From: Grifola frondosa
Taxonomy: Eukaryota; Basidiomycota; Agaricomycetes; Polyporales; Grifolaceae
Assembly (NCBI GenBank): GCA_001683735.1
Contig: LUGG01000003.1
Location: 1,302,001 to 1,366,000, forward strand
Direction: 5' to 3'
Length of the DNA stretch: 64,000 bases
The position numbers and the translations under genes are program-made. How positions within the stretch are numbered: position 1 is the first letter of the stretch; every line of letters starts with the position of its first letter. Shown here piece by piece: positions 12,610 through 24,114 of the stretch. Below the pieces are notes generated by a model. The model saw only the letters and a list, made by a program, of their open reading frames with translations, searched no databases and was not told the origin of the DNA.

Positions 12610-14100
12610 ACGGACAACTCTTGGCCGGCATTGTGGAGGGAGTCGTGTCTAGGGCGAATGGATGCCTGTGATCTTAATGTGCACTTGAGAACGGGCGCCA
12701 TCCGAGCGAAGCTTTGTTCATCACCTTAGAAACCATCCACGATGCATGCAAAGATCAAATGAGATGGTGGATAAGAGGTGTCATTGGGAAATTGAGCAGA
12801 CTCTTGCGCGTAGAGCTATTAAAATCTTATTTGAGGCCTAGATGTTGCGTGCCTAAAATAGAAGACGAGAAGTGAAGCATAGTCACGATGTACGTCTCAC
12901 GAGATGAACATCGCCATATGGGCGGAACTAATCCTCAAGATGCGGAGTCGTTATCAAGAGAATCAGCGAGGTGTGCATGTAATGATACCAGCTGTTACTG
13001 GAGGTTTTACGTTGGTGGTTTTCAGTGAAACATGGCTGCTGAGTCTCTCTCACTGCGATTCAAATTTCTCGACACTCACTAACGGATCCCGCGAAAGGGT
13101 TCATGTCTTGTTAACCATGGACTGGAGATAACGTCTCGCCAGTATGACACCATACGGTACGGATAGCCCACTGCATATCTGTTGGACACGGAGAAGATGA
13201 ACTATGTCTAGATCGGGTCATTTGACGTACTGGAGCTGAGTTGCTAGATGTAGAGTGTTATAAGGTTGCGATCAATGCTACCTGAACTTTATCGCGCGAT
13301 GTGCATGGGGCACAGCACCTGCCGAATGAAGACATTGATTGATGATCTGATAATTACTTTTGAAAAAGTAGGAGACAAGGACACTCACCTCCAAGGTAGC
13401 CATCGATTCTGGAATATAGTATGCGACGTAGAGGGCTTTATATCAGCGTCAGCATCAACATCGTGTGCGCGTACCCCAAAAGAACTCATCTTTGTGCGAA
13501 GCATGAAAGGAAACCACAAACAGGTAAATTTGTAGGCGCCTAGTATGCATCAGCTGCAGAGTGTAGATGTTTCGTTGTTTCAGAGACAGACGAACATTCG
13601 CTCATTGATAATTGATCCATGAGCCTTGGCAGAATCGCTGCGGTGATGCAGAAGATTTCAGGCTAAATAGACCTCTAAGTGTCGTTAGTTTGGCTTATCG
13701 ATTCTTACCTCTTGCTATCGTGATTAGAGAATTTGACTTGATAGCAAACCACAGTATAGCTCTATAGAGGCGGAGTCAAGAGCCGTGGGAAAAGTAACGC
13801 GTCTCGACGCACGCACGGGGGTCTTTTTGGAAGTTAGAAGTTTGAAACTTCGCTCTGGTTAGCATGGACCTTTCTGCCGCCGGCCTCCATCTCTCAGAGG
13901 CGTCCTGCTGTCATGAGCAGTGCTGGTGGTCGTTCCTGCTACGGTTACTCACATCAATTCTGGCACGAAGGGTGGGAAGCTTTGAATGCTGTGGTCCGAC
14001 GAGTTGAACATGTGTTTTGACTTGGCGGATGCAGGAAATGTCATGTTTTTGCGCTTGTATCTCATGTCTTTGACTGCCAATGGTCGCTGTGAAAGAGTAA
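12610..14100 (-). other. Upstream region of copy B, no gene recognised
   Basis: The part nearest copy B (to about 13,000) is recognisably similar to 43,990-44,340, upstream of copy C. This supports a duplicated 5' flank, including matching GTCACGA and CATGTAATGATA words. From 13,260 to 14,100 there are only short frames I cannot assign. Confidence 0.4.
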
Positions 14101-14129
14101 AGTTCGATCATTACTATGAAAACAGGAAT

Positions 14130-14660
14130 CTAATGCAGACGCCCAAATACTTTCTGCTGAGGACCAATCTCACTCTCATCGTCCTTCAACGCTTACGGAA
14201 ATTCCGCTACCTCGCCCACGGATGAAGATCCTGAAATAATCCTCACTTGTTTATTTGTATAGGTACTGGCCCTTCATTTCCACTCATACCGAATACTCCG
14301 TCTTTCTCCCCTTTCTAGCGCGAGTCGACTACATGCCATCTTACCAGACTTCTACATACAGCTATTTGTCAAGGTAAACGGACTGTCTCCCAATCTCACG
14401 TTTTACTCCGTACGTGCTCTAACTTCTCATATTCTCCGACTATATCATGATTCCTCTGTGAGCTCGCGGTGATGAATACATCCTCTTTCTTAGGCCGCAT
14501 CATCCTCAATTACACTGCAGACCATTCTGCTATGTGTCCGTCATCAGCGCGGCTCTCGTGTTCGTTATGTTCGCGGCGACGAACACCGCGGGTGTAATCC
14601 TGTTCACAATTCTCTATGGGTTCTTCTCTGGAGGATGTGCGTCGTTGCTCTTCATTTCTA
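14130..14660 (+). pseudogene. MFS transporter fragment (C-terminal half)
   Basis: A short relic of the same MFS family. DFYIQLFVKVNGLSPNLTFYS is readable at 14,347-14,410, then a part matching the helix 8-10 region (sequence for VVCC...FVMFGATNTAGVILF in a shifted frame) at 14,510-14,640. The leader at 14,130-14,170 resembles the flank before the left MFS gene near 4,710-4,760. Most of the N-terminal half is deleted. It lies just upstream of the 3' end of DUF6534 copy C. Confidence 0.55.
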
Positions 14661-14907
14661 ACAATGCTACTGGTGCATTCAACCGTTATTAATCTGCTGT
14701 TATGTGCCTCATGTGTGCGTACACCATGGCATGAATCATAAATAGACTTCATTCGCATATACAACCGGTCCACAAACGAGGCATCACAAACATATAAATA
14801 CAGTAGAACACGTACACGCATATCACAACATCCTTTTGAGGCTGGAAGCCGACTTGAGATATAAGCCCGGCGGAGAACGAAACAAGGCCTGCCCACCCCT
14901 TACCGCC

Positions 14908-16887
14908 TACACAATATGCGTCGCGGAGTCCGATTTCACATCCGTCGTCGTCTGAATCTGGATTTGCAGGACCTGTCACACAATAGAACACAGAATCAGT
15001 ACGCGTCCCGGATTTGTGAAGGCCACCCTGACCTGGTCCTCATACTGGGGCTGTGATTTGCCGCTGACGCCGTCCGCGGAAGCGGCAGCGCGCGTGCCGG
15101 ACATCGCAGACAGTGGGATGGACATGACCGGAGCGCTGGGCCGCATCTCACGCAAGTGCTTGCGCGAGTTGAGCATCGCGAGGAGGGAATTGAGGAATAC
15201 TATACGGGGCGGGTGAGTCTCCCCATAGAATAGAGAGGGGGCAGGGAGAGTTACATTTCGGCATGACGAAGTAAAAGGCCAAAACGATTTGGTTGTCTGG
15301 CATCATGGTGAACTACGGGATTGATGACATGGGTGAGGAAGATGGAGGAGAGGGAAGGCAGGAGAGGGACGTACGGTAAAGAGGCAACAGAGCGTGCAGA
15401 TGCTAGGTGGGCTGTTAATTCACTAACGGATGCGGGCGAGGGTAAAGAACTTACGTCGTGAGGACGCAGGTGTTGATGCTATACAACATCAGGACTCGTA
15501 TGATAGAATCAGTTCTATAAAACAAGGGGAAAACATGTAATAGTATCGAGCCTGCAATTTGAGGTAACAAGACCGACCTTTTGAAGCCTGTTCGATGCCT
15601 TACTAGCAGCCAGCAGAGCGAGACGGCAACGATGAAGTCCGTGACGAGGGCACAGGAGAAGCTCAGGTGCATGATCCATTTCTTCAGCGTTCAGTTGAGC
15701 TCCATCACCACGCAGTGCATGATATGACATGCTCACCATGCTCTTCTCCAGCTGGACGAAGGTAGACGGTCCGAAGCTGTGCGGTGTATTCAGCATGTCT
15801 TGAAATGAGCTCTACGAACGTGTAGACTTGCCATATAACAGTGATCGCTGCTCGTTAGGTGGAACCCGTTAATACTGAATATACAGTATCGCACCACATG
15901 CGTACCGATATTTGTGCCTTAACAATGGTCAGAATATCATATGATAGAAAGCGGCTCAACACAAACCGAACGAGATCAGACTAAGCACCATCTAGACGGA
16001 AAATGAGCAGAGCATTATGAGGATAGAAAGAGCCTCACAATAGTAACCGCCACGGTCCAGTTCTTCTGGCTCACTACGAATATGTAGTCTATGTTCCTTG
16101 ATAATAGACAAATTCGACTCACGTCTCCAAATTCTGTAGCAGAAAAAACTAAGCATTTAAAGTAGTCAATACTCAGCCTAGAAAAAGGCAGCAATTTCAG
16201 CTAACCTTCTGATAGAGGTGTCGCTTGTAGCCTAGCAAAGATGATTTTTAATCATGAGTACATATGACAATGTAAACATTTATACGCACTCCGACTGCGA
16301 TATGACTCTATTTTACATGTTGACATGAACGCTTTGATGCTCGTTACACCTTGGAGTACTCACCAATATACTCCTGCAAATTTTCATTGTGAGTGTAGTA
16401 TAGAAGTGGGTTGAGTTCGAATGAAGGTACCATGTCGGAACTGGTAATGCAAGCAGATCTGTGAAATCCTTCACCGTATATGTATAGAGAGTGTGAGTTA
16501 TGAGTGCCAGGTGTAGACCATCCAGTATCCTAGTTTGTTATCAGTATTCACAATCATATCGCGGAATTCCCAATTATCTTAACCACAAAAAGAATATCTG
16601 TGGTAATACATCAATATTCAGATGTGACAGAATAACAGATAATTGGACCAGAATTTTCATAGGCCGTGGATCTTTCTCGTTACGTTTATAGTAAGAGAAA
16701 GTCTGGACATTCGTGATTCCGTAGAAGCTTTGCATTTAATTGTTAGTTCGATGTTTCAATGTAGTGACACTACGAGCGTGGACTTACATCGCTGCGATGA
16801 TGTTGCCTAAAAGAATCAGAGTATTCAGCAGGTTTATGTTGGGTATTGAATCGCAGAGAAATACCGAGGAACATAGCGCCTAGGGTG
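14908..16887 (-). pseudogene. DUF6534-family membrane protein, copy C, 3' part (gene cut by LINE)
   Basis: This is the larger part of a DUF6534 gene on the minus strand whose first codons lie 27 kb away at 43,989-43,954. Reading from 16887 gives TLGAMFLGISL, GNIIAAM, FYGITNVQTFSYYKRNEKD, then FIVAVSLCWLLVRHRTGFKR, TDSIIRVLMLYSINTCVLTT, a C-terminal segment with RKHLREMRPSAPVMSIPLS, PQYEDQ and the final exon VLQIQIQTTTDVKSDSATHI, with stop at 14910-14908. Apart from the insertion and small lesions it matches copy B throughout. The insertion point is within the codons for NTLG. Confidence 0.75.
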
Positions 16888-16889
16888 TT
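16878..16889 (+). repeat. Left target-site duplication of the LINE
   Basis: GCCTAGGGTG(TT) here is repeated at 43,954-43,965. Joining the outer flanks after removing one copy gives continuous DUF6534 exon 1 sequence, matching paralogue B at 12,574-12,620. Confidence 0.85.
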
Positions 16890-16911
16890 TTTTTTTTTTT
16901 TTTTTTTTTTT

Positions 16912-16990
16912 GGCTCCTCGTTTATTGTCCGTGAGAGCAGCGCCCTATGGTAGACAATACCTACTGGTAACTACGATGTATGTAAACTGC
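16912..16990 (-). other. LINE 3' tail with hairpin
   Basis: Next to the poly(A) tail, TATTGTC (16,923-16,929) pairs perfectly with GACAATA (16,953-16,959) around a loop containing GCAGCGCCCTATG. The same loop word lies in a hairpin of different stem sequence at the end of the SINE (23,512-23,542). It is the likely recognition site of the LINE reverse transcriptase. Confidence 0.6.
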
Positions 16991-17359
16991 TATCAAGAAA
17001 TATAAGGCTATGCATATCCCCGGAGGGAGTGGAGCTCTGCTAGGGTGATGTAAAATATCAGTAAGGTAAAATGGAGGAGCCCCTGGCGAGTTAACGCTAG
17101 GATCCGGGATAAAACCTTCCGTGCTTTAGGTGCGAGTCTCGCCCTGGGCTTTTTTGCCTCTTGCCACGGGTAGGCATGGCAGCGTCGGTGGTCCCCCACC
17201 GGCCAACAGAAATCCCCTGGACCCTGGGGCTAAGGTGTAGCCTTAGAATATGTACGTAGAAAGCAAGAAAATATGAAAATCGAGCAGAATGTGGGCGTGC
17301 GCGGTCGCCGGCTGGGTTGTATTCCTTTCTGTCGGGGCAGTCAGTAAGTTCCGGAGCAT

Positions 17360-18328
17360 CTAACTGTGGGTACTTCTCTGTGCGGGGCGTCTTGTGTGGC
17401 GTTTGTTCGTTGGGGTGCTGCCGAACGTCGAGGAAAGCCTCCCTGTCGCATTGATAAAGTCGAAGAGGGGTTTCAGGGCGGTCGAGGTGTTGAGCAAGCC
17501 ACTTAGTGATCTTCCTGCGCATCCCAGTGAGCGGTCTAGGTGCTCCCAGCGGTGTTGAGCATGTGCTGGGCAAGTGAGGAGAAAGTGGTGAACCGTTTCT
17601 GGGGCCGTGCGGCACGAGGGGCAGATAGGGCTGTCGGCTTTCCGAATACGGTGCAGGTGCTTCTGTAAAGGAACGTGTTCAGTGCGGAGTTGGAAGAGAA
17701 TGTTTGCTTGCCATCTGGGGAGCTTCCCAGTGAGTTTCTCGTATTTCTTGGATGGGAGAGACTTGTCGAGACGGGCGAGTTTCTGACTACGACGCGATGA
17801 GGCCCACGTTGCTTTTGCTTTCTCCTGCAGGCTGGCGAGGAAGGTTTGTTTCATCTTTGTGGCGCTGCACGGAAGGCCTTCTCGAAGAAGGTCGGGGAGG
17901 TCTTTTGCGGGGGAGGAGTCTCCCCTCGCCGCGCGCTTCGCTTCGAGGTCCGCGGCTTTGTTGCCTTCCAGGTCGGTGTGACCAGGGACCCAGCGCAGGG
18001 TGACCCTAGCATTGTGGTGCTTTCTTCCGAGCGTGCGGAGGTGTCTGTGTAGGCAGTCTAGGAGGTAGTGGCCAGGAGCTGGCCGTCGGAGCTTAGTCAC
18101 CTGTATCGAGGCTTTGTTGTCCGCGGCTATGGAGGCGTCTTCGACATCTCGTTCCTCTTTCAGAAGTTCCGCACCGAGCAGGAGTCCTACTACCTCGGCT
18201 TCGTAGACGGAGTGGTCGTCGGAGGATCCCAGGTGGTAACGAAGGACCTTGTAACCTGGCCTGCCAGGTGCGAAGAGTACGGCCGCTGCTCCTACGCCGC
18301 CGTCCACGTCCGAACCGTCCGAGTACAC
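17360..18328 (-). pseudogene. LINE RNase H domain and C-terminal knuckle
   Basis: The RNase H fold that degrades the RNA strand during reverse transcription. The four acidic positions are readable: YSDGS, YEAEVVGLLLGAEL, IAADNKASI, and GHTDLEGNKAADLEAKR. About 60 residues further on, CPSCRTAPETVHHFLLTCPAH forms a Cys/His knuckle common at the end of these LINE proteins. The frame is the same as the RT segment before it, separated by a single TGA at 18,344-18,346, so the two were one protein. The frame ends at 17,360, about 450 bases before the poly(A). Confidence 0.85.
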
Positions 18329-18343
18329 ACGGAGGCCTGGCCT

Positions 18344-18835
18344 TCATCTCCAGTCTCCTTCGCTGCAAATGGCCGCTTCCTTGTCAGTAGCAATCTCAAT
18401 TGCATGAGGTGGCTGCCAGCGAGGGTGGAATCTGACTGGGGAGATGGTTTCAGTACGCTCGATGTGTATGTTATATGCGAAGATCAGCTCAGTCAACGCC
18501 GAGCGGTGGTTGGCTATGAACTTCCTGCCGGCCCATCGGATGTGTCGGTGCAGCGGGTGGGTCTCGGGGAGTGTGCAGATGTGGGTGATGGCACGGTGGC
18601 AGACCTTGTCGATGAGGAGCGTGAAGGGGAGGAGATTCGAGTGAGCGCACATAACGTCTGTCGCTGTGGTCCGCATTGCGCCTGTCATGATGAGAAGTGC
18701 TTGTCGCTGCATGCGCTCGAGTTTCCTGATCGCGCCTACGGATCCGTGCAGCCTTTTACCCTCTGGAAGCATGCGCACCGGGGTCAGGAAAACATCGGCC
18801 GCGTATAGCATACTGGGCACTGCCACCGCAAGGTA
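18344..18835 (-). pseudogene. LINE reverse transcriptase, C-terminal (thumb/connection) part
   Basis: Continues the RT exactly where the 22.4 kb element cut it. YLAVAVPSMLYAADVF follows GLVKRL of the segment ending at 41,215 with no base lost or gained once the element and one TG/CA duplication are removed. It runs through GAIRKLERMQRQALLIMTGA and AIEIATDKEAAICSEGDWR, then a TGA. Codons upstream of 18,838 belong to the inner element, not to the LINE. Confidence 0.85.
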
Positions 18836-18837
18836 CA

Positions 18838-18855
18838 CATCAGCAAAACTCGGAT
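18838..18855 (+). repeat. Left terminal inverted repeat of the 22.4 kb element
   Basis: The first 11 bases CATCAGCAAAA are identical to the right end, and CGGAT matches again after two mismatches. The first 15 bases equal those of the MITE at 53,352. Confidence 0.85.
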
Positions 18856-19585
18856 TGCTCTTAAATGCTCTTATTTCTCTTAGACAAGTGTGACAAGACT
18901 CCACAGAGTTGTAAGAAGTTCCATAAGAACTATGTCTCTGGGACCTTTTAAATTGTCTTTTCTCTCTTATTTTTCTTATATTCTGAGGTGGGTTTTTATG
19001 CTTAACCTAAGAGCACTAGGAGTATTAAGAATGCACAAGGTCACCAATTCATGACATTAATTCAAAGGCTACCATAATTTAATTAATATCAAAAGTGCCA
19101 AGGCCTGTCAGAACACTCAGAGTCCAAAGAAGCGCAAATAGGTCTCAAATTTCGAGCTTATTAAACCAGCTGTGTATTAGTCCAGAGACACAATTAGGTA
19201 CAAGAATCCTCAGAATCTCAAGACTGCTCAGTAACGTGAAGACAAACAAGCCAACCAACAGCGCCCGACAGGAAATAGATGTAAGGGCTATCAGTAAGTA
19301 AAGAATCATCAGAATGCAAAAGGACCATCAGAAAGCAAAGCACATTCGAAGCGCGTATGAAAATGTTCGAAAATGTAGTATGAATGAAAACATAGGGATG
19401 TACATGCAAAAGCCAGAGGTCCGTGCATGTATCTATGAATAAAATTAGCTCATATAGATAGGAAGAGAAATGCACATACAGATAACTAAACAATGGGGAA
19501 AGCATAGCGCATACGACAAGAGCGAGGCGGAGCGCACCTAATGCACAATGATCAGCGTCCGAACAAACTGGTAAAGATACCATAC

Positions 19586-21886
19586 CTAATCGGAGAGTGG
19601 ATCATTATCGACGAGCATGGCACGAGATGTGTCCTCGTCGTCGTCAGAGATCGTGATGACGGGGCAGGCCCTGTTGGTGATCTTCTTGATCCTTTCTGGT
19701 CCGAGATTCAACACCGACTTGATGTACTGACGAGTAGGACCGCCCCAGAGTTGGTCGCTGAACTGGGTAGAGCTCTTGCTCTCTCTCTCTTGAGTTTGAG
19801 CATCGTCCGCGATGACGGGTTTCGGATAATCGATCTTCGTGCCAGCGATTACCTGCACGCGCTCTTCTGAGTACAGCCATACTGCGCGTTCGACCTGCAA
19901 ATATGTTTCGATAGAGATATTCAATATAGATACAATCGTACTCACCGCTGCGCTGGCCAGAGCAATTGCCCCAACCTGCATTGAATCCTCCTCACTTTCG
20001 TACAGTCCAGGGACATGGACCGCACTGCTGATATATGAGAAGTGGTATGCAAGAGTCTTGATAACGAGCGGGGAGCGAAAAAGACCACCCTACATCACAG
20101 GTGGTCAATTGTCTGCAACAATAATCTTTTGTCTTACATACCAGCGATCCCGGATGTTCGTATAGGAACCGCTTCTGTTCCATTATCGCCAAAGCCCTTC
20201 TCGCACGTTCCTTGTGATCGAACGCAAGCGTTGTGTTAGTCTTGAACCAACTATCAGTGTGACTGATAGCCGCATTGCCCATACTGGAGCGCCATTCGCT
20301 CAACTTCTGAGTAACCTGAAGAATAGATGATGTAAAATGCAACACGGATAGTCTAAAACTAAGCTTACCATTTTAGACAGGAGGCTGATCGGCTCTGGCG
20401 CACTAACATTTGGTCCGAATGTAGCACGCCAGACCTTGCGCACTATCGCTAGCCTCTCAGGTACTTCAGCTGCCCCGGGCTCAACGAACGACCACGGGTT
20501 GTCCAAAGTTGCGAGAAAACGCAACACCGTCGGCATCCCTACCTTCATAAAACGAGTGTGCTGCTCAGGCAGCAACTTGAAGCTTTTCTCGCTGCTGCTG
20601 GTACTGCTGGATGCTGACTGGCTGCCACGATGCTTTGATTTCTTGCGGCTCGGTTCCTCGTAATCAGGAAGGACTTCAGGTTGAGGCTTGACCTTAGGCT
20701 TAGGCTCGGGTTCCGAATCACTCGGTTTCTTCTTCATTGTGACCGTGACCATGCCCTAGTCACATCATCAGCATACGGTCCGAAGGAAGTAAAGAACACT
20801 TACATCGCTGGTGGCACGTTTCCCTTTACCTTTGACAGGACTTGACATGGCCGCGTCACGCTCCAACTCCTCATCCTCGCTAACAAAACCATGCTCTGAA
20901 ATTCTCAGAGGTGTTTTATAGGTAGATGCTTGCATAGTCTTCGGCTTAGATTTTGACTGACGTGCCTTCACAGGGTCGGGCGTTGGGGGCGGTGGCAGCG
21001 CTGAATGGTCAGACGACGTTGAAACCCCCCACTCGTCGTGGTGGGTGCCGCGCCACTGCTTGTCCAGCCCGACTCGGCCGAACTCTCTGGCATGCTCCAA
21101 CCCTTCTTTAACCCGGATACCTTTGCAACGGACGTCGTCTCTTTTGTGGATCTAACACAAGTTAGCATTACATGTTCGCATCATCGGAATTTACTCACGG
21201 TTTAACCTGCACAGACTCCTTCGCCTTCGCCTTCGCCTTCGCCTTCGCCTTCGCCTTCGCCTTCGCCTTCTCCTTCCCTTCGGCTTGGGTGCATCCGAGA
21301 AGTCCATCTCTGGAGCCTCCGCAGGTTCCTCCTGTTGTTCCTCCTGTTGCTCCTCTCCCAGATTGTCCCAAGTGTCGTGAACCACGCTTTCGGACAGCAA
21401 CTTACGTGCCTCCGAGATGGTGGTCCTCACGCTAACAGTCTTCTTCACCTTCTTCGGTAGGGGAGCTGGCTCGGACTCGACATCTTCGTCGCTGGTGAGG
21501 GAGCTGTGCTCCGTCGGAGTCCCATCCCTCGCTCTGGCCTCCTCAGCGTCGACATCTTGCTCGTCGACAACAGGTGGGTCATCCTTCCGCTTCCGTTTCT
21601 TCTTCTCCGGAGGTACTTGAGTCACGTCCATCACAGCGCCTTGACGCTGTAGGGGACGTGGTCGAGTTACACGGTTAGCTTCTATTTCCATATCAGTGCT
21701 CTCGATGTTGTTCTCAATCTCGGCGACCTTCTTCTGCTTCTCCATCTGTGACTTCTGCTTCTGCACTTTTTTCTCCAACTCTTCTGCACGAGCTGCTTCC
21801 ATCTCGGCTTTCGTGCGACGCGGCTTCCTCGGGATTATCAGGCCAGGACGCTTGTCCGCGTTGCTTGGGCGTGTTGTAATCGGCAT
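19586..21886 (-). CDS. DUF6532-like protein, divergent partner of Plavaka transposase 1
   Basis: The minus-strand gene starts at 21886 with MPITTRPSNADKRPG. The first exon is charged, with a coiled-coil-like stretch (EMEAARAEELEKKVQ, KSQMEKQKKVAEIENN), a basic KKKRKRK patch and acidic serine-rich tracts; it looks nuclear. Later exons give HAREFGRVGLDKQWRGT, PEQHTRFMKVGMPTVLRF and LSEWRSSMGNAAISHTD. The DUF6532-like core then has KRFLYEHPG, GGLFRSPLVIKTLAYHFSYI, MQVGAIALASAA and VERAVWLYSEERV, and the tail is ITISDDDEDTSRAML. Introns have usable GT-AG sites. The exon 1 end depends on the frame through a hexanucleotide repeat. Starts of this gene and of the transposase at 22,083 are about 200 bases apart. 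Function unknown. Confidence 0.65.
21217..21277 (-). repeat. Hexanucleotide repeat (CCTTCG)n in the DUF6532-like gene
   Basis: About nine near-perfect CCTTCG units on the plus strand. On the minus strand they can encode Ala-Lys repeats leading into KESVQVKP and a good donor, or poly-Arg in the next frame leading to a stop. The Ala-Lys frame fits the exon structure best, so the repeat may have slipped. Confidence 0.8.
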
Positions 21887-23477
21887 GGTAAGCTATGGGA
21901 ATGGAGGAGACTAGGAAGAATGTGCAGAGAAGCTGACAGATTCGTTTCGTAGAGAGAACCGAAGTCAAAGTGACACGCAATCGGCGCTTAGCGGCTCTCG
22001 CTATTTCGGTTAGGATGAAACAGTAAGTCCAAATATAATCACTTTAGCGTGACGTCTACTGTGATCCTCCTTACCTTCCAGAATGCCACACTCGCCGCAT
22101 GCTCATTTGGGGGCACGACCGACCCGCAATCCAATTGAATACGCATGTACCAAATGTCGCCGACATTTCAAGAATAAGGCTGGACGTACAACACATTTTC
22201 GGGCCCATCACGCAAATTCCCCAGTCCCGATTCCCCTCCCAGCCCACTCCGATGTGGATGAAATGATGCTTGAGGATGCCTCGGATAGAGACACCCTCGC
22301 AGGAGACCCGCACACAGATTCCGCGTCTTCTTTAGGTGATCCGCGCACGGATTCCGAGTCCTTCGGGGAGCACTACGACATAGAAGGTCAAGGCGTCTTC
22401 ATCGAAGCGGACTATCTGGACGGCAATAGTTCTGAAGACGGAGAACAGATGGACGAAGATGGACGAAGTGTCTCCAGCGGTGAATACGACGACGACGACG
22501 ACAAGATGGATGAAGATATGCGAAGCGTCTACAGCAGCGAACATGACGACGACAACATTCCAGAGCATGTGCCGGACGAACACCTTCCCGACAACGAAGA
22601 CCATGAAGGATTGACAAGGGAGTTTCATGACTATATTACTGGTAAGTCTTGCTGCTACTTCGTAGTATAACATATTACATTTACTTCTATTCTACTAGGA
22701 ACACCTTGCGATGAGAACGGAAACTATCTACCACCCGGTACCCCGCCTCCCTCCCCGCCGGCACCTGCAGCAGATGACTGGACGCCATATCGCTCCCGTA
22801 TCGAATTTGAAGCTGCAGATTTAATATATAGGTCAATTGAGATTCCGCAAAAGAAGATCGACGCGCTGATGGACCTCTGGACTGCAACACTGCTGAAACA
22901 TCGGGATCACGGGCCTTTCGCTTCGCATACGGATCTCTACGATGTTATTGACTCCACACGTCTCGGTGACATGAAATGGGAGTCGTTTGACCTTTCTTAC
23001 TCTGGTGCACTGCCCGAACGCAACATTCCGAAGTGGATGACCACCAAGTTTGAAGTCTGGTTTCGGGATCCTCACACGGTCGTGCGCAATATGCTTGCCA
23101 ACCCCGACTTCAACGGAGAGGTTGAATATGGACCAGTTCATGAGTTTGTTGATGGCGAGCGAAGACTGAAAGATTTTATGTCCGGAGACTGGGCATGGAG
23201 GCAGGCGGTACGTCATTTTATCTTATTCGCTGTGTTGCTTGATTGCGAATCTACTGTAGGACACGATCGCCGCTGACCCTACAACACACGGCGCAGTGTT
23301 CGTGCCGATCATTTTGGGTAGTGACAAGACCACTGTCTCAGTGGCCACTGGACAGAATGACTATTACCCATTGTACGCATCAATCGGGAATGTCACCAAT
23401 TGTGTGCGTTGAGCGCACCGCAATGCCGTAGCCTTGATTGGATTTCTTGCTATTCCGAAAAGTGAGCTGTCCATTTT

Positions 23478-24114
23478 TTTTTTTTTTTTTTTTTTTTTTG
23501 AATCCATTTAACGTCCGTTGGGGCAGCGCCCTATGTCGGACGGTAAGTCTGTACAAACATGTAACTACAATGTAACCTATTTCTTAATTGCCATCTCAGC
23601 ATCGCAAGGGTTTGTAAGAGAGAATATGGTAATCATGCAACTCCAGCCAACCACGGAATACCTAACCCCAGCTTCCAAACCTTTCCCAGTGACTCGCCCC
23701 AGTGGACCCGGTCTTACATAATCTGAAACCCCGTTGTGCCCCACCTTTAGGGTTACACCTGCCACACCCAATTCTATCCGGGGCCCAACCAGACCTGCAA
23801 CTGTTTCCCACGCAGCGGCAGACGAATGAATGAAGCCGGGCTACGCCCATGAAGCCAAGTGTTATTTCGTAATTAAAGCCGAAGGGCCAGTTGAGGGAGT
23901 GATACCGTTTCGGGTTCCGCTGAGGTAAGCATGTCATGTGATTTGCAACGGAGGCAATCGGGAGTGGCGAAATGAGCCCGGAGTGTGTAAATGTGGCTTC
24001 CGGGGGGGTATGCGGGGGAATCGAACTCGCGACCTCAGCAAAGATGGCAAAATGCCATATGCCCGTGGTCAGTTCTGCCCTCGTGCGGTAGACCACTACT
24101 CTACCGCACCCCCC
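23478..24114 (-). mobile_element. tRNA-headed SINE in an intron of Plavaka transposase 1
   Basis: The head is at 24,114 and the poly(A) tail is seen as about 26 T at 23,474-23,499. A 14 bp duplication GAGCTGTCCATTTT flanks it (23,464-23,477 and 24,115-24,128). The tRNA-like head has an A-box-like TGCGGTAGAGTAGTGG (24,108-24,093) and a B box GAGTTCGATTCCC (24,028-24,016). The last about 80 bases resemble the 3' tail of the LINE at 16,912-16,990, including GCAGCGCCCTATG. The host intron keeps its donor at 23,462, so splicing might still remove it. Confidence 0.88.
24005..24114 (-). other. tRNA-like promoter head of the SINE
   Basis: Internal RNA polymerase III A and B boxes in the right order, with a long insert between them. 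The cloverleaf is not a working tRNA: the acceptor ends are G/C runs and no clear anticodon arm is seen. Confidence 0.7.

Noticed and set aside
17752..18808. Plus-strand frames opposite the RNase H and RT (for example 18,068-18,808)
   Set aside because: Long but motif-free, lying exactly opposite conserved catalytic motifs; antisense shadows.
21172..21435. Plus-strand frame with repeated Phe-Ala
   Set aside because: A shadow of the hexamer repeat in the minus-strand DUF6532-like gene.
24005..24114. A tRNA gene on the minus strand
   Set aside because: A and B boxes are present, but the ends do not form an acceptor stem and it is fused to a poly(A)-tailed element with a target duplication, so it is a SINE head.
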